From NCBI RefSeq assembly GCF_036417355.1, contig NZ_CP143889.1:496001-560000 (forward strand): a stretch of 64,000 nucleotides of DNA. The letters are read 5' to 3'. The notes under the pieces are model-generated. The model saw only the letters and a program-made list of their open reading frames with translations, ran no database searches and was not told where the DNA came from. A program made the position numbers and the translations under genes. Source of the DNA: Akkermansia sp. RCC_12PD (lineage in GTDB: Bacteria > Verrucomicrobiota > Verrucomicrobiia > Verrucomicrobiales > Akkermansiaceae). Shown one piece after another: positions 43,016 to 52,158 of this stretch; positions within the stretch are counted from its first letter, which is position 1; the number at the start of each line of letters is the position of its first letter.

Positions 43016-44539
43016 ATGAGTCTTCACATTGAAAGTACTGACGAAGCCCTTGAAGAACTGAAAAAGCAGCGCACCAAGACCCTGGCCGCCGCCATTTCCG
43101 TTTCCGTCCTCGGCGTCGCCCTGATGGGCCTTTTGCTCTATCTGGTGCACATCATCGCCGCCATTCCGGAAGATCCTCCCATGGTGGCCTACGCCACCCA
43201 GGAAGGCGACAACCCGGACATCGACACTCCGGAGGTCACCCAGACCACCCAGCGGCCCAGCAGTTCCTCTACCGCAGCCCAGGTGAAGGTCATTGCCGCC
43301 GTAGCTTCCGCGGACGTGGCCGTGGTCAATCCGGATATTGACGTGGAAATCCCCACCGAGGAACTTTCCACGGGCATCGACATCGGCGACGGCTTCGGCA
43401 TCGGAACCGGAGACGGGGACGGCGGAGGCATTCCCGGCATCGTGTCCAAGCGGTGCGACCTGAACGACCGCATGAAGCGCATCACGGAGAACGGGGGTAC
43501 CCCGCAGTGCGAGGAGGCCGTCGTCAAGTCACTCCGCTGGCTCAAAAAGCAGCAGAACAAGGACGGCTCCTGGGGCGGCACTCCCCATAATTACAAATGT
43601 TCCATGACGGGGCTCGCCCTGCTGGCCTACCTGGCCCACTGTGAAACCCCGCTTTCCGAAGAGTTCGGAGAGAATGTGCTCAAGGGAATTTCCTTCCTCG
43701 TTGACCAGGGCATGAAGGCTCCCGTTCTTTCCCTCGTTCCGCAAAGAAACGAGGTCAGCTACGACCACGCCGTAGCCACCTACGCCCTCTGCGAAGCGTA
43801 CACGTTCTGCAAGCAGATGGACATTCCCTCCATCTCCAATCTGGAACGGGTCGTCGTGAAGGCCGTGGATAAAATTCTGGACAACCAGAACACTGACGGC
43901 GGCTGGGCCTACAATTACAACACCAGGGCCGGCGCCCACACGGACCTTTCCGTCACCGGATGGAACGTGCAGGCCCTGAAGGCCGCGGAACACGGCGGCA
44001 TCAAACCCACCAAGGGAGACATCCGCACCGCCCTGCGCAAGGCCGCCATGTATTGCCGCAAGTGCAGCAAACCGGATGGTCTGTTTACCTACATGCAGGA
44101 AGGAAGGGAGGACGCTACCGCCCGCCCGTCCCTGGTTGGCGTGGGCGTGCTGTCCCTGCAGATGTGCGGCAGCGGCTCCGACAGCGCCGCGCGCAAGGGC
44201 CTGGACTGGATGCTCAAGAATACCAACAAGCCTTTCAACTGGAAGGCTAACAACACCTCTTCCAACCTCTACCAGCATTACTACGGCGTGCAGGCGGCCA
44301 TGAACCGCGGCGGGGACGTGTGGACGGCTTACAACAGGGCGTTCCGCGACGCCACCCTGGGAGCACAGGCTTCCGACGGCAGTTTTGCCCCCAACGGATT
44401 CCCCGGCCCCGGCGGCCTGGTGAACAGCAACGGAGGCACCATCAACGACAAGATTTACCGCCAGTGCCTGGCCACGCTGATGCTGGAGGTTTATTACAGG
44501 TTCCTGCCGGGCACGGGAGAAGGAACCAGAAATTCCTAA
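43016..44539 (+). CDS. Membrane-anchored squalene-cyclase-like toroid protein, copy 1
   Basis: 507 residues. Short cytosolic start MSLHIESTDEALEELKKQRT, one helix (ISVSVLGVALMGLLLYLVHI, about 27-46), and a Pro/Thr/Ser and Gly-rich periplasmic linker (residues 50-145) of TonB-like composition. An alpha/alpha-toroid domain follows (150-507) with repeat motifs LRWLKKQQNKDGSWGG, YDHAVATYALCEAYTF, ILDNQNTDGGWAY, VTGWNVQALKAA and the terminal YRQCLATLMLEVYYRFLP. The repeats match prenyltransferase/squalene-oxidase repeat proteins common in Planctomycetes and Verrucomicrobia, whose function is unknown. No DxDD acid motif is visible, so terpene cyclisation is unlikely. First of three. Confidence 0.85.
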   Translation: MSLHIESTDEALEELKKQRTKTLAAAISVSVLGVALMGLLLYLVHIIAAIPEDPPMVAYATQEGDNPDIDTPEVTQTTQRPSSSSTAAQVKVIAAVASADVAVVNPDIDVEIPTEELSTGIDIGDGFGIGTGDGDGGGIPGIVSKRCDLNDRMKRITENGGTPQCEEAVVKSLRWLKKQQNKDGSWGGTPHNYKCSMTGLALLAYLAHCETPLSEEFGENVLKGISFLVDQGMKAPVLSLVPQRNEVSYDHAVATYALCEAYTFCKQMDIPSISNLERVVVKAVDKILDNQNTDGGWAYNYNTRAGAHTDLSVTGWNVQALKAAEHGGIKPTKGDIRTALRKAAMYCRKCSKPDGLFTYMQEGREDATARPSLVGVGVLSLQMCGSGSDSAARKGLDWMLKNTNKPFNWKANNTSSNLYQHYYGVQAAMNRGGDVWTAYNRAFRDATLGAQASDGSFAPNGFPGPGGLVNSNGGTINDKIYRQCLATLMLEVYYRFLPGTGEGTRNS

Positions 44540-44686
44540 TCTGATTGACAGACCGCCGTGTCTGGTTTTAGTATGCTGCCAGCCTTGTGAACAGCAGGGC
44601 TTGCAGCACACTTTGCCTGTCGGCAACTCTCCGTTTTTCAAGGATAAAAAGAGAATTGCCGTGGCATCAACCAGACACGTCTCTCC

Positions 44687-46189
44687 ATGAGCCTTCATAT
44701 TGAAAGTACCGACGAAGCCCTTGAAGAACTGAAAAAGCAGCGCACCAAGACCCTGGCCGCCGCCATTTCCGTTTCCGTCCTCGGCGTCGCCCTGATGGGC
44801 CTTTTGCTCTATCTGGTGCACATCATCGCCGCCATTCCGGAAGATCCTCCCATGGTGGCCTACGCCACCCAGGAAGGCGACAACCCGGACATCGACACTC
44901 CGGAGGTCACCCAGACCACCCAGCGGCCCAGCAGTTCCTCCGCCGCAGCCCAGGTGAAGGTCATTGCCGCCGTAGCTTCCGCGGACGTGGCCGTGGTCAA
45001 TCCGGATATTGACGTGGAAATCCCCACCGAGGAACTTTCCACGGGCATCGACATCGGCGACGGCTTCGGCATCGGAACCGGAAACGGGGACGGCGGAGGC
45101 ATTCCCGGCATCATATCCAAGCGGTGCGACCTGAATGACCGCATGAAGCGCATCACGGAGAACGGGGGCACCCCGCAGTGCGAGGAGGCTGTCGTCAAGT
45201 CACTCCGCTGGCTCAAAAAGCAGCAGAACGGCAACGGTTCCTGGGGCGACGGACAGTTCAAGGCATCCATGACCGGCATTACCCTGCTGGCCTATCTGGC
45301 CCACTGTGAAACCCCGCTTTCCGAAGAGTTCGGAGAGAACGTGCTCAAGGGCATTTCCTTCCTCGTAGACCTGGGCATGAAAAACCCGGTCATTTCCGAA
45401 CAACCCGGCCTGAAGGAAATCTGCTATGACCACGCCGTAGCGACTTACGCCCTCTGCGAAGCGTACACGTTCTGCAAGCAGATGGACATTCCCTCCATCT
45501 CCAATCTGGAACGGGTCGTCGTGAAGGCTGTGGACAGGATTCTGGATGCCCAGTGCCCCAACGGAGGATGGGCTTACAGCTACAATAACAGGATCAATCC
45601 GAACATCGACCTTTCCGTTACCGGATGGAACGTGCAGGCCCTGAAGGCCGCGGAACACGGCGGCGTCAAGCCCACCAAGGGCGAGATCCGCACCGCCTTG
45701 CGCAAGGCCGCCATGTACTGCCGCAAGAACGTCATGCCCGACGGGAAATTCTCCTATAAGGAAAACGGGGAAAGTCCCCGTTCCTCCCTGGTGGGCGTGG
45801 GCGTGCTCTCCCTGCAAATGACCGGCAACGGTTCCGACAGCGCCGCGCGCAAAGGGCTGGACTGGATCAAGAACAACGTCAAGACACTGGAATGGGGCAA
45901 GGGTTCCGGCACGGAGAACGTCAAGAGCAACCTTTACATGCACTATTACTGCGTGCAGGCGGCCATGAACCGCGGCGGGGATGTATGGACCTCCTACAAC
46001 AGGGCTTTCCGCGATGCCGTTCTCGGCGGCCAGAAGCCGGACGGCAGCTTCAGCAACAACGATACGGGCTATGCCGAATGCCTGAGCGGAAAGTCCAAGA
46101 ATATCTACCGCCAGTGCCTGGCCACATTGATGCTGGAAACCTACTACCGCTTCCTTCCCGGCACCGGTGAAGGAACCAAGAATTCCTGA
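44687..46189 (+). CDS. Membrane-anchored squalene-cyclase-like toroid protein, copy 2
   Basis: 500 residues. Anchor and linker (1-175) are almost identical to copy 1, with only scattered differences such as Thr/Ala at about residue 85, Asp/Asn at about 133 and Val/Ile at about 142. From KKQQNGNGSWGDGQFKASMT on, the toroid differs by substitutions and by two length changes. It carries LVDLGMKNPVISEQPGLKEI and the loop NVKTLEWGKGSGTENVKSN where copies 1 and 3 have KPFNWKANNTSSN. Terminal helix YRQCLATLMLETYYRFLP. It has its own 147-bp upstream gap and a strong terminator behind it (46211-46246). Confidence 0.85.
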   Translation: MSLHIESTDEALEELKKQRTKTLAAAISVSVLGVALMGLLLYLVHIIAAIPEDPPMVAYATQEGDNPDIDTPEVTQTTQRPSSSSAAAQVKVIAAVASADVAVVNPDIDVEIPTEELSTGIDIGDGFGIGTGNGDGGGIPGIISKRCDLNDRMKRITENGGTPQCEEAVVKSLRWLKKQQNGNGSWGDGQFKASMTGITLLAYLAHCETPLSEEFGENVLKGISFLVDLGMKNPVISEQPGLKEICYDHAVATYALCEAYTFCKQMDIPSISNLERVVVKAVDRILDAQCPNGGWAYSYNNRINPNIDLSVTGWNVQALKAAEHGGVKPTKGEIRTALRKAAMYCRKNVMPDGKFSYKENGESPRSSLVGVGVLSLQMTGNGSDSAARKGLDWIKNNVKTLEWGKGSGTENVKSNLYMHYYCVQAAMNRGGDVWTSYNRAFRDAVLGGQKPDGSFSNNDTGYAECLSGKSKNIYRQCLATLMLETYYRFLPGTGEGTKNS

Positions 46190-46210
46190 CGGGATTCATC
46201 AGTTTTCCAC

Positions 46211-46246
46211 AGCCGCCCTTCCTCCGGGAAAGGCGGCTTTTTCTTT
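46211..46246 (+). terminator. Terminator of toroid copy 2
   Basis: AGCCGCC...GGCGGCT stem (46211-46217, 46232-46238) with an inner TTCC/GGAA extension and TTTTTCTTT tail, 22 bases past the stop. Confidence 0.85.
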
Positions 46247-46418
46247 GCGGCCGACCTCTTCCGGAAGCAGTCCCTGAAGCCATGCAGGCGCAGAACATAT
46301 TCTCCGCATAAGTAACAATTTGGTAACAACACACTAATTACAAGCTAATTATAAATTTTAATCTTGCTCATGAGATATTTTGGAGAGATGGTGAAATCAA
46401 TAACCAACCCATCTATTC

Positions 46419-47963
46419 ATGAGCCTGCATATTGAAAGTACAGAAGAAGTCCTGGCGGAATTAAAAAGGCAACGCGCCAAATCCCTGGCTGCCGCCGTTA
46501 CCGTCTCCTTTCTCGGCGTTGCCCTGATGGGACTCCTGCTCTATCTGGTGAATATCATCACCGCCATTCCGGAAGATCCTGCCGTCACCGTGTACCCGAC
46601 GGACGAAAGAAAAGGCGAGGACCCCATCAAACCGGAAATAACCCGGCCACAACGTCCCAGCAGTTCTCAGCGAAACTCGGAAGTAAAAATCGTTGTCTCC
46701 ACCGCCGCCACGGACGTCCCGATAAACAATCCGGAAATTGACGTGGAAATTCCCTCCGATTCCTTTTCCGACGGCCTGGAATTCGGAAACAACATCGGCT
46801 TTGACAACGGAAAGGGACCAGGCGGATACACTCCGGACAACATTACTCTTTCCAAGCGCTGCGACCTGAATGACCGCATGAAGCGCATCACGGAGAACGG
46901 GGGTACCCCGCAGTGCGAGGAGGCCGTCGTCAAGTCACTCCGCTGGCTCAAAAAGCAGCAGAACAAGGACGGCTCCTGGGGCGGCACTCCCCATAATTAC
47001 AAATGTTCCATGACGGGGCTCGCCCTGCTGGCCTACCTGGCCCACTGTGAAACCCCGCTTTCCGAAGAGTTCGGAGAGAATGTGCTCAAGGGAATTTCCT
47101 TCCTCGTTGACCAGGGCATGAAGGCTCCCGTTCTTTCCCTCGTTCCGCAAAGAAACGAGGTCAGCTACGACCACGCCGTAGCCACCTACGCCCTCTGCGA
47201 AGCGTACACGTTCTGCAAGCAGATGGACATTCCCTCCATCTCCAATCTGGAACGGGTCGTCGTGAAGGCCGTGGATAAAATTCTGGACAACCAGAACACT
47301 GACGGCGGCTGGGCCTACAATTACAACACCAGGGCCGGCGCCCACACGGACCTTTCCGTCACCGGATGGAACGTGCAGGCCCTGAAGGCCGCGGAACACG
47401 GCGGCATCAAACCCACCAAGGGAGACATCCGCACCGCCCTGCGCAAGGCCGCCATGTATTGCCGCAAGTGCAGCAAACCGGATGGTCTGTTTACCTACAT
47501 GCAGGAAGGAAGGGAGGACGCTACCGCCCGCCCGTCCCTGGTTGGCGTGGGCGTGCTGTCCCTGCAGATGTGCGGCAGCGGCTCCGACAGCGCCGCGCGC
47601 AAGGGCCTGGACTGGATGCTCAAGAATACCAACAAGCCTTTCAACTGGAAGGCTAACAACACCTCTTCCAACCTCTACCAGCATTACTACGGCGTGCAGG
47701 CGGCCATGAACCGCGGCGGGGACGTGTGGACGGCTTACAACAGGGCGTTCCGCGACGCCACCCTGGGAGCACAGGCTTCCGACGGCAGTTTTGCCCCCAA
47801 CGGATTCCCCGGCCCCGGCGGCCTGGTGAACAGCAACGGAGGCACCATCAACGACAAGATTTACCGCCAGTGCCTGGCCACGCTGATGCTGGAGGTTTAT
47901 TACAGGTTCCTGCCGGGCACGGGAGAAGGAACCAGAATGGCCTTCAATCGTCCGGTTTTGTGA
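46419..47963 (+). CDS. Membrane-anchored squalene-cyclase-like toroid protein, copy 3
   Basis: 514 residues. Anchor of the same type (MSLHIESTEEVLAELKRQRA, one helix VSFLGVALMGLLLYLVNII). A diverged linker follows (ITRPQRPSSSQRNSEVKIVV, later NNPEIDVEIPSDSFSDGLEF). From KRCDLNDRMKRITENGG through GTGEGTR the protein equals copy 1, and the DNA 46872-47937 appears identical to 43466-44531. The end differs: MAFNRPVL replaces NS, because the shared tract stops inside the last codons. An AT-rich leader (46300-46418), unlike those of copies 1 and 2, suggests separate expression control. Confidence 0.85.
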   Translation: MSLHIESTEEVLAELKRQRAKSLAAAVTVSFLGVALMGLLLYLVNIITAIPEDPAVTVYPTDERKGEDPIKPEITRPQRPSSSQRNSEVKIVVSTAATDVPINNPEIDVEIPSDSFSDGLEFGNNIGFDNGKGPGGYTPDNITLSKRCDLNDRMKRITENGGTPQCEEAVVKSLRWLKKQQNKDGSWGGTPHNYKCSMTGLALLAYLAHCETPLSEEFGENVLKGISFLVDQGMKAPVLSLVPQRNEVSYDHAVATYALCEAYTFCKQMDIPSISNLERVVVKAVDKILDNQNTDGGWAYNYNTRAGAHTDLSVTGWNVQALKAAEHGGIKPTKGDIRTALRKAAMYCRKCSKPDGLFTYMQEGREDATARPSLVGVGVLSLQMCGSGSDSAARKGLDWMLKNTNKPFNWKANNTSSNLYQHYYGVQAAMNRGGDVWTAYNRAFRDATLGAQASDGSFAPNGFPGPGGLVNSNGGTINDKIYRQCLATLMLEVYYRFLPGTGEGTRMAFNRPVL

Positions 47964-48086
47964 CGGTCCGTCAACTGCTGCTCCTTCCTGCGGGCAGCCT
48001 CTCCTGCATCCCTCCATGCATCTTAAATCCTGACTTGACCGGAACTGTTTCTCTTGTTATTCATACGGTTTCCATTATCCAATAAC

Positions 48087-48614
48087 GTGAATAACAATTC
48101 TTCCATCCTTTTCGGTCGTTTTGACGAATTCCTCTGGATTCGGTGCTCCGGCCGCGGCAGTTTTTCCAACAGTCCCACGGTGAAGTCCCTGGGGGACGAA
48201 TACATCGCCTCCGGAGGGCGCCTGATCGTGATTGATCTGGAAACATGCTCCGGCATTGATTCCACTTTCATGGGAACCCTCGCGGGGCTGGCCCGCAGGC
48301 TGATGCCCATTGACGGAGCCGTGCAGATAGCTTCCCCAAGCGAACGTTGCCTTTGCGCCCTGGAAAGCCTGGGACTGGACGCCCTGCTGAGTATTGAACC
48401 GCCCACCGCTCCCTGGCGGGGCAAGGTGGAGCAAATACGCGCCAACCTCGGTACGGAAACCGCCCCCACCGTTCACCTGGACGCCAGGGACCAAACCCTC
48501 CATGTTCTCGACTCCCATCTGACTCTGAGCGAGCTGAGCGAAGAGAACGAAGAAAAGTTCCGCAATGTTACCGACTGCCTCAAAGACGAGCTGAAGAGGC
48601 AGAAGGACCAGTAA
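48087..48614 (+). CDS. STAS-domain protein
   Basis: About 175 residues. Anti-anti-sigma-like STAS domain: GRGSFSNSPTVKSLGDEYIA, strand LIVIDLETCSGIDSTFMGTL with Ser in the phosphorylatable position, helix AGLARRLMP, then a short variable C-terminal part (LTLSELSEENEEKFRNVTDC). GTG 48087 is chosen because the frame further upstream reaches only a TTG and passes into spacer sequence. No partner kinase or phosphatase gene is adjacent. It probably forms a transcription unit with the DUF2851 gene 16 bp downstream. Confidence 0.8.
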   Translation: MNNNSSILFGRFDEFLWIRCSGRGSFSNSPTVKSLGDEYIASGGRLIVIDLETCSGIDSTFMGTLAGLARRLMPIDGAVQIASPSERCLCALESLGLDALLSIEPPTAPWRGKVEQIRANLGTETAPTVHLDARDQTLHVLDSHLTLSELSEENEEKFRNVTDCLKDELKRQKDQ

Positions 48615-48630
48615 ATCCTCCCCTCCGGAT

Positions 48631-49992
48631 ATGGACATGAGTTCCCTGGCCTCCCTGTACAGGAGCGCCCTTTCCTCCAATGAAGCGGATTCCGTCAGGG
48701 AACGGGCCGGTTCCCGGCATTCCACATTGCCGGATGAACGCACGCTTCAGCTTCTGTTGCTGGAAGGCAGGTTCGGCTTTTCCTTCACGGACGACCTGGG
48801 AAGATCCGTCCGTATTGTGGACTGCGGAGACTGGAACAAGTCCGCCGGGCCGGATTTTCTGAATGCCCGCATTCAACTGGACGACGTTACACACACGGGA
48901 GACATGGAACTGGATTCCGCTCCGGAAGACTGGGAACGCCACAATCACGGCTCCAATCCCGCATTTGACGGTGTCATTCTGCATCTTGTCTGCACCCCGA
49001 GCCGCAGGGAATGGTTCACCCGCAATTCCCGGCATGAACGCATCCCTCTGGCCGTCATTCCGGCATCCATGCTGAATGGTGCGGGAGCCGTACCGGCCGC
49101 TGCACCGGAACGCTCCTGCCTCCATGCGGAGATTCTGGAAACGATGCCTGCCGAACAGGTGGAAACTCTGTTGCAATCCGCGGCCGCTCACCGCTTCCAA
49201 CTCAAGCACCGCCGGCACGCGCAACGAGCCAAACTGGCGGATCCCTCGCAGCTTTTATACGAAAACCTGGCGGAAACGCTGGGTTACCACGCCAATAAAA
49301 ACGCCATGCGCCATCTGGCACAGCGGGTTCCCCTGCGTATGCTCCGGGATTGCCCCGAAGCCCTGCTCTTCGGTGCCGCAGGCTTTCTGGTTCCCGTGCT
49401 TTCCGATTCCTGCACGCCGGAAGCCGTAACCCACCATAAAAGGCTGTGGGCGCAATGGTGGCCCCTGCGCGAGCATTTTGAACTGGCGCCGGAACGCCTG
49501 TTTCCCTGGACACTGTCGGGCAGCAGGCCAGCCAATCATCCCCAGCGGCGCGTCGGCGCTCTGGCAACTATTGCCGCTGATTTTTCCACCTTCCAGCGGC
49601 TTTGCACCCTCGACCATCTGGATGATCTGGCGGGTTATCTTTCCTCCCTGAAACATCCATACTGGAGCAACCATGTCACGCTGCCTTCCGCTCCTTCCAA
49701 AAACCCCATGGCCCTGATGGGCCACGACCGCATTCAGGAATTCATCATCAACCACATTCTGCCGGGGGAAGGCTCCGAGAAGGCGTGGAAACTGTATCTG
49801 ACGCGCCAGGGAGTTCATGCGGGCGCCAGAGTCCTTTCCATCCACCAGCGCCTTCTGGGAAAGAGAAAAGATGCGGCCGCCTTCCTCAAGAGGGCATGGC
49901 ACCACCAGGCTCTTCTCCAGATTCATGAAGACCTGTGTTTCCGGCATTCCTGCTGCATATGCTCCCTGCTGGAGCATATGAAGAATGCCTGA
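48631..49992 (+). CDS. DUF2851 family protein
   Basis: 453 residues. Recognisable by DERTLQLLLLEGRFGFSFTD, DWNKSAGPDFLNARIQLDD and GDMELDSAPEDWERHNHGSN then PAFDGVILHLV, the core of DUF2851, where conserved Asp/Glu/His suggest a metal site. A C-terminal helical half ends in a Cys-rich tail (CFRHSCCICSLLEHM). Function unknown; the fold may be nuclease-like by its E/D pattern. The gene follows the STAS gene closely. Confidence 0.88.
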   Translation: MDMSSLASLYRSALSSNEADSVRERAGSRHSTLPDERTLQLLLLEGRFGFSFTDDLGRSVRIVDCGDWNKSAGPDFLNARIQLDDVTHTGDMELDSAPEDWERHNHGSNPAFDGVILHLVCTPSRREWFTRNSRHERIPLAVIPASMLNGAGAVPAAAPERSCLHAEILETMPAEQVETLLQSAAAHRFQLKHRRHAQRAKLADPSQLLYENLAETLGYHANKNAMRHLAQRVPLRMLRDCPEALLFGAAGFLVPVLSDSCTPEAVTHHKRLWAQWWPLREHFELAPERLFPWTLSGSRPANHPQRRVGALATIAADFSTFQRLCTLDHLDDLAGYLSSLKHPYWSNHVTLPSAPSKNPMALMGHDRIQEFIINHILPGEGSEKAWKLYLTRQGVHAGARVLSIHQRLLGKRKDAAAFLKRAWHHQALLQIHEDLCFRHSCCICSLLEHMKNA

Positions 49993-49994
49993 AC

Positions 49995-50066
49995 GGCCCG
50001 CGTCCGTTTCCTTCTGCCCTGTGCCCGGTTTCCGTAAAATCCGGCACAGGGAAAAACGGAGCGGCC
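49995..50066 (+). repeat. Long imperfect hairpin after DUF2851
   Basis: Outer arms GGCC/GGCC, middle TCCGTTT/AAACGGA and inner CCCTGTGCC/GGCACAGGG nest into one extended hairpin of about 72 bases starting at the stop codon of DUF2851. It lacks a U-run, so it may be a structured 3' end or a repeat element. Confidence 0.5.
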
Positions 50067-50180
50067 AGCCAGTGCGGAACAGGCCGGATTCCGAAGATTC
50101 AAGTGCGGCCCATAAACGGAACGGCATGTGAAGAAAAAAGGAAAACCTTTCTGCAAAGAACATTCGCGCCATCCGGATAT

Positions 50181-50234
50181 AAAAAGGCCCCGCAGCCGCC
50201 AGGTCCACGCACAAACCTTGACAACTGCGGAGCC
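50181..50234 (-). terminator. Terminator of gadB
   Basis: 10-bp stem GGCTCCGCAG/CTGCGGGGCC with one T-G pair (50186-50195, 50225-50234), about 30-base loop, followed on the minus strand by TTTTTATAT, 52 bases past the gadB stop. Confidence 0.7.
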
Positions 50235-50285
50235 GTGCTTACACACACTTATTCATCCAACAAAAGCCTTATGAGGCCTCTTCCA

Positions 50286-51686
50286 TCAGGAATGGTGGAA
50301 GGAGGTGCCTTCTTCCGCGGTCATCGGCGAGGTGACCGGGTGTTTCTCGAAGAAATCGATCATGCGCTTGTAGTCTTCCAGGAAGAGGTCCGCCAAGTCC
50401 TTGGAGAAGCCCTGGCGAACCATCACGCGCATCACGACCGTATCCTGGCAATCCGCGGGCAGCGTGAAGGCAGGTACCTGCCAGCCACGCGTCCTGAGCT
50501 TGTCGGAAAGGTCGAAGAGGGTGTAATTCGTCTTTTGCCCGTCCTTGATGAAGAAACAGGCGGCGGGGATGCCTTCCTTGGGATCGCCCGTACAAATGAA
50601 TTCGTACGGTCCCAGCTTGGCTATTTCCGATGAAATGTACTGCGCCACGTCATATGCCTGGGTATGGATATTGGTGTATCCTTCCTTGCCCAGGCGAATG
50701 AAGTCGTAATACTGACAGATGATCTGGCCGGCAGGGCGGGAGAAGTTGATGGCAAAGTTGGGGATTTCCCCGCCCAGATAGTTCACGTTGAAGATCAGGC
50801 CTTCCGGCAGTTCGGAAGTATCTCTCCACACTACCCAGCCGCAGCCGAGGGGGGCCAGGCCGTACTTGTGTCCGGACGTGCTGATGGATTTCACGCGGGG
50901 GACGCGGAAGTCAAAGGCAATGTCCGGAGCGCAGAAGGGAGCCAGGAACGCACCGCTGGCGCCGTCCACATGGATGTCAATGTTAATGCCGGTCTTGGCT
51001 TCATAGTCATCCAGGGCCTTGGCAATGTCCGCCGGGAATTCATAAGCGCCCGTGTAGGTCACGCCAAAGGTGGGCACCACCACGATGGTGTTTTCATCCA
51101 CCTGTTCCAGCATGCGTTCAACATCCATTTTCCATTTTCCGGGAGCCATGGGGATTTCACGCATTTCAATGTCCCAGTAACGGCAGAATTTGTGCCAGCA
51201 GATCTGCACGGGACCGCATACGAGGTTGGGCTTGTCGATCGGCTTGCCGGCAGCCTTGCGGCGGGCGCGCCATCTCCAGAGGGCAGCCATGCCGCCAAGC
51301 ATGCACGCTTCACTGGAACCGATGGTGGAGCAACCGATGGGCTTTTCATCCTGGTTTACATTCCACAGATTGGCAAGAATGGCGGCGCAGCGCATTTCAA
51401 TGGCCGCCGTCTGCGGATATTCATCCTTGTCAATCATGTTTTTGTTGATGCTGATGTTCATCAGCATCCTCACCTGCTTTTCATCCCAGGTCTGGCAGAA
51501 GGTTGCCAGGTTCTGGCGGGCATTGCCGTCCAGCATCAATTCATCGGACACAAGCTGGTAGGCGTCTTCGGGACGCATCGCATAGTCGGGAAATTGAGTC
51601 TTGGGCAAAATATTGTCCGCCTCCGGAGAACCGAAAATGGAGTTCTCGGCACGAGCGGTATCGGGTTTCTGATTTGGAGCAAACAT
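50286..51686 (-). CDS. gadB: Glutamate decarboxylase
   Basis: PLP-dependent conversion of glutamate to GABA and CO2, consuming a proton; used in acid resistance and GABA production. 466 residues, the same length as E. coli GadB. Landmarks: [47 protein letters not shown], and the PLP lysine in [16 protein letters not shown] (about residue 272). The C-terminal tail ends FHHS; a short N-terminal extension ([20 protein letters not shown]) is like enzymes that bind each other through N-terminal helices. No gadC antiporter is adjacent. Divergent from the autotransporter over an AT-rich region. Confidence 0.97.
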   Translation of the reverse strand: MFAPNQKPDTARAENSIFGSPEADNILPKTQFPDYAMRPEDAYQLVSDELMLDGNARQNLATFCQTWDEKQVRMLMNISINKNMIDKDEYPQTAAIEMRCAAILANLWNVNQDEKPIGCSTIGSSEACMLGGMAALWRWRARRKAAGKPIDKPNLVCGPVQICWHKFCRYWDIEMREIPMAPGKWKMDVERMLEQVDENTIVVVPTFGVTYTGAYEFPADIAKALDDYEAKTGINIDIHVDGASGAFLAPFCAPDIAFDFRVPRVKSISTSGHKYGLAPLGCGWVVWRDTSELPEGLIFNVNYLGGEIPNFAINFSRPAGQIICQYYDFIRLGKEGYTNIHTQAYDVAQYISSEIAKLGPYEFICTGDPKEGIPAACFFIKDGQKTNYTLFDLSDKLRTRGWQVPAFTLPADCQDTVVMRVMVRQGFSKDLADLFLEDYKRMIDFFEKHPVTSPMTAEEGTSFHHS

Positions 51687-52158
51687 GACGGTATGTATTT
51701 ATTTCATCGTTACCGGAAAGCCCGGTCAGGCTTCCCGCATACATGGATAGAAGCCCGCAAGCCGGGAAGCGTTCATATTTCCAATGTCATTCCCTTTGTC
51801 ATAACTTTTTAATTAAAATACAGTAACAATGATTTATTTATTTATCATTTCTTACTAAATTTCATATAATTACAAATTTTGTTATTATTTCTTATATAAA
51901 TTCTTACTAAACCCTATGTATGACACAAACTTTCATCTAACAAAAAATATACCGCGATGTTTTCACTTTCAACGGCCAACTGGAAATGAATGGCAACTTT
52001 CTCTCCAGAAACACGCGTCATTGCGTGAGAAAATTCACGTTTTAAAGACTCTTACAATTCCAGACGCCGGATGTACCACGCACAAAAGCCCACCCACCCG
52101 GGCGCTCGTGAGCCGGACCAATCTGGACATCAAACAAAGAACCTTATACCGCATATTA
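51687..52158. promoter_or_regulatory. AT-rich divergent intergenic region between gadB and the autotransporter
   Basis: About 470 bp. The part 51800-51915 is strongly AT-rich (TTATTTATTTATCATTTC, TTATATAAATTC) and must hold both promoters. The reading frame of the autotransporter is open back to 51916 but has no secretion signal there, so I treat 51916-52158 as 5' leader. No defined operator is visible. Confidence 0.5.

Noticed and set aside
43016-47963. Terpene/squalene cyclase enzymatic function for the toroid proteins
   Set aside because: The repeats match the fold, but no DxDD catalytic motif is visible and the anchor-linker places the domain outside the cytoplasm.
51916-52158. N-terminal extension of the autotransporter
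   Set aside because: In-frame but would place 81 hydrophilic residues before a perfect signal peptide at 52159.
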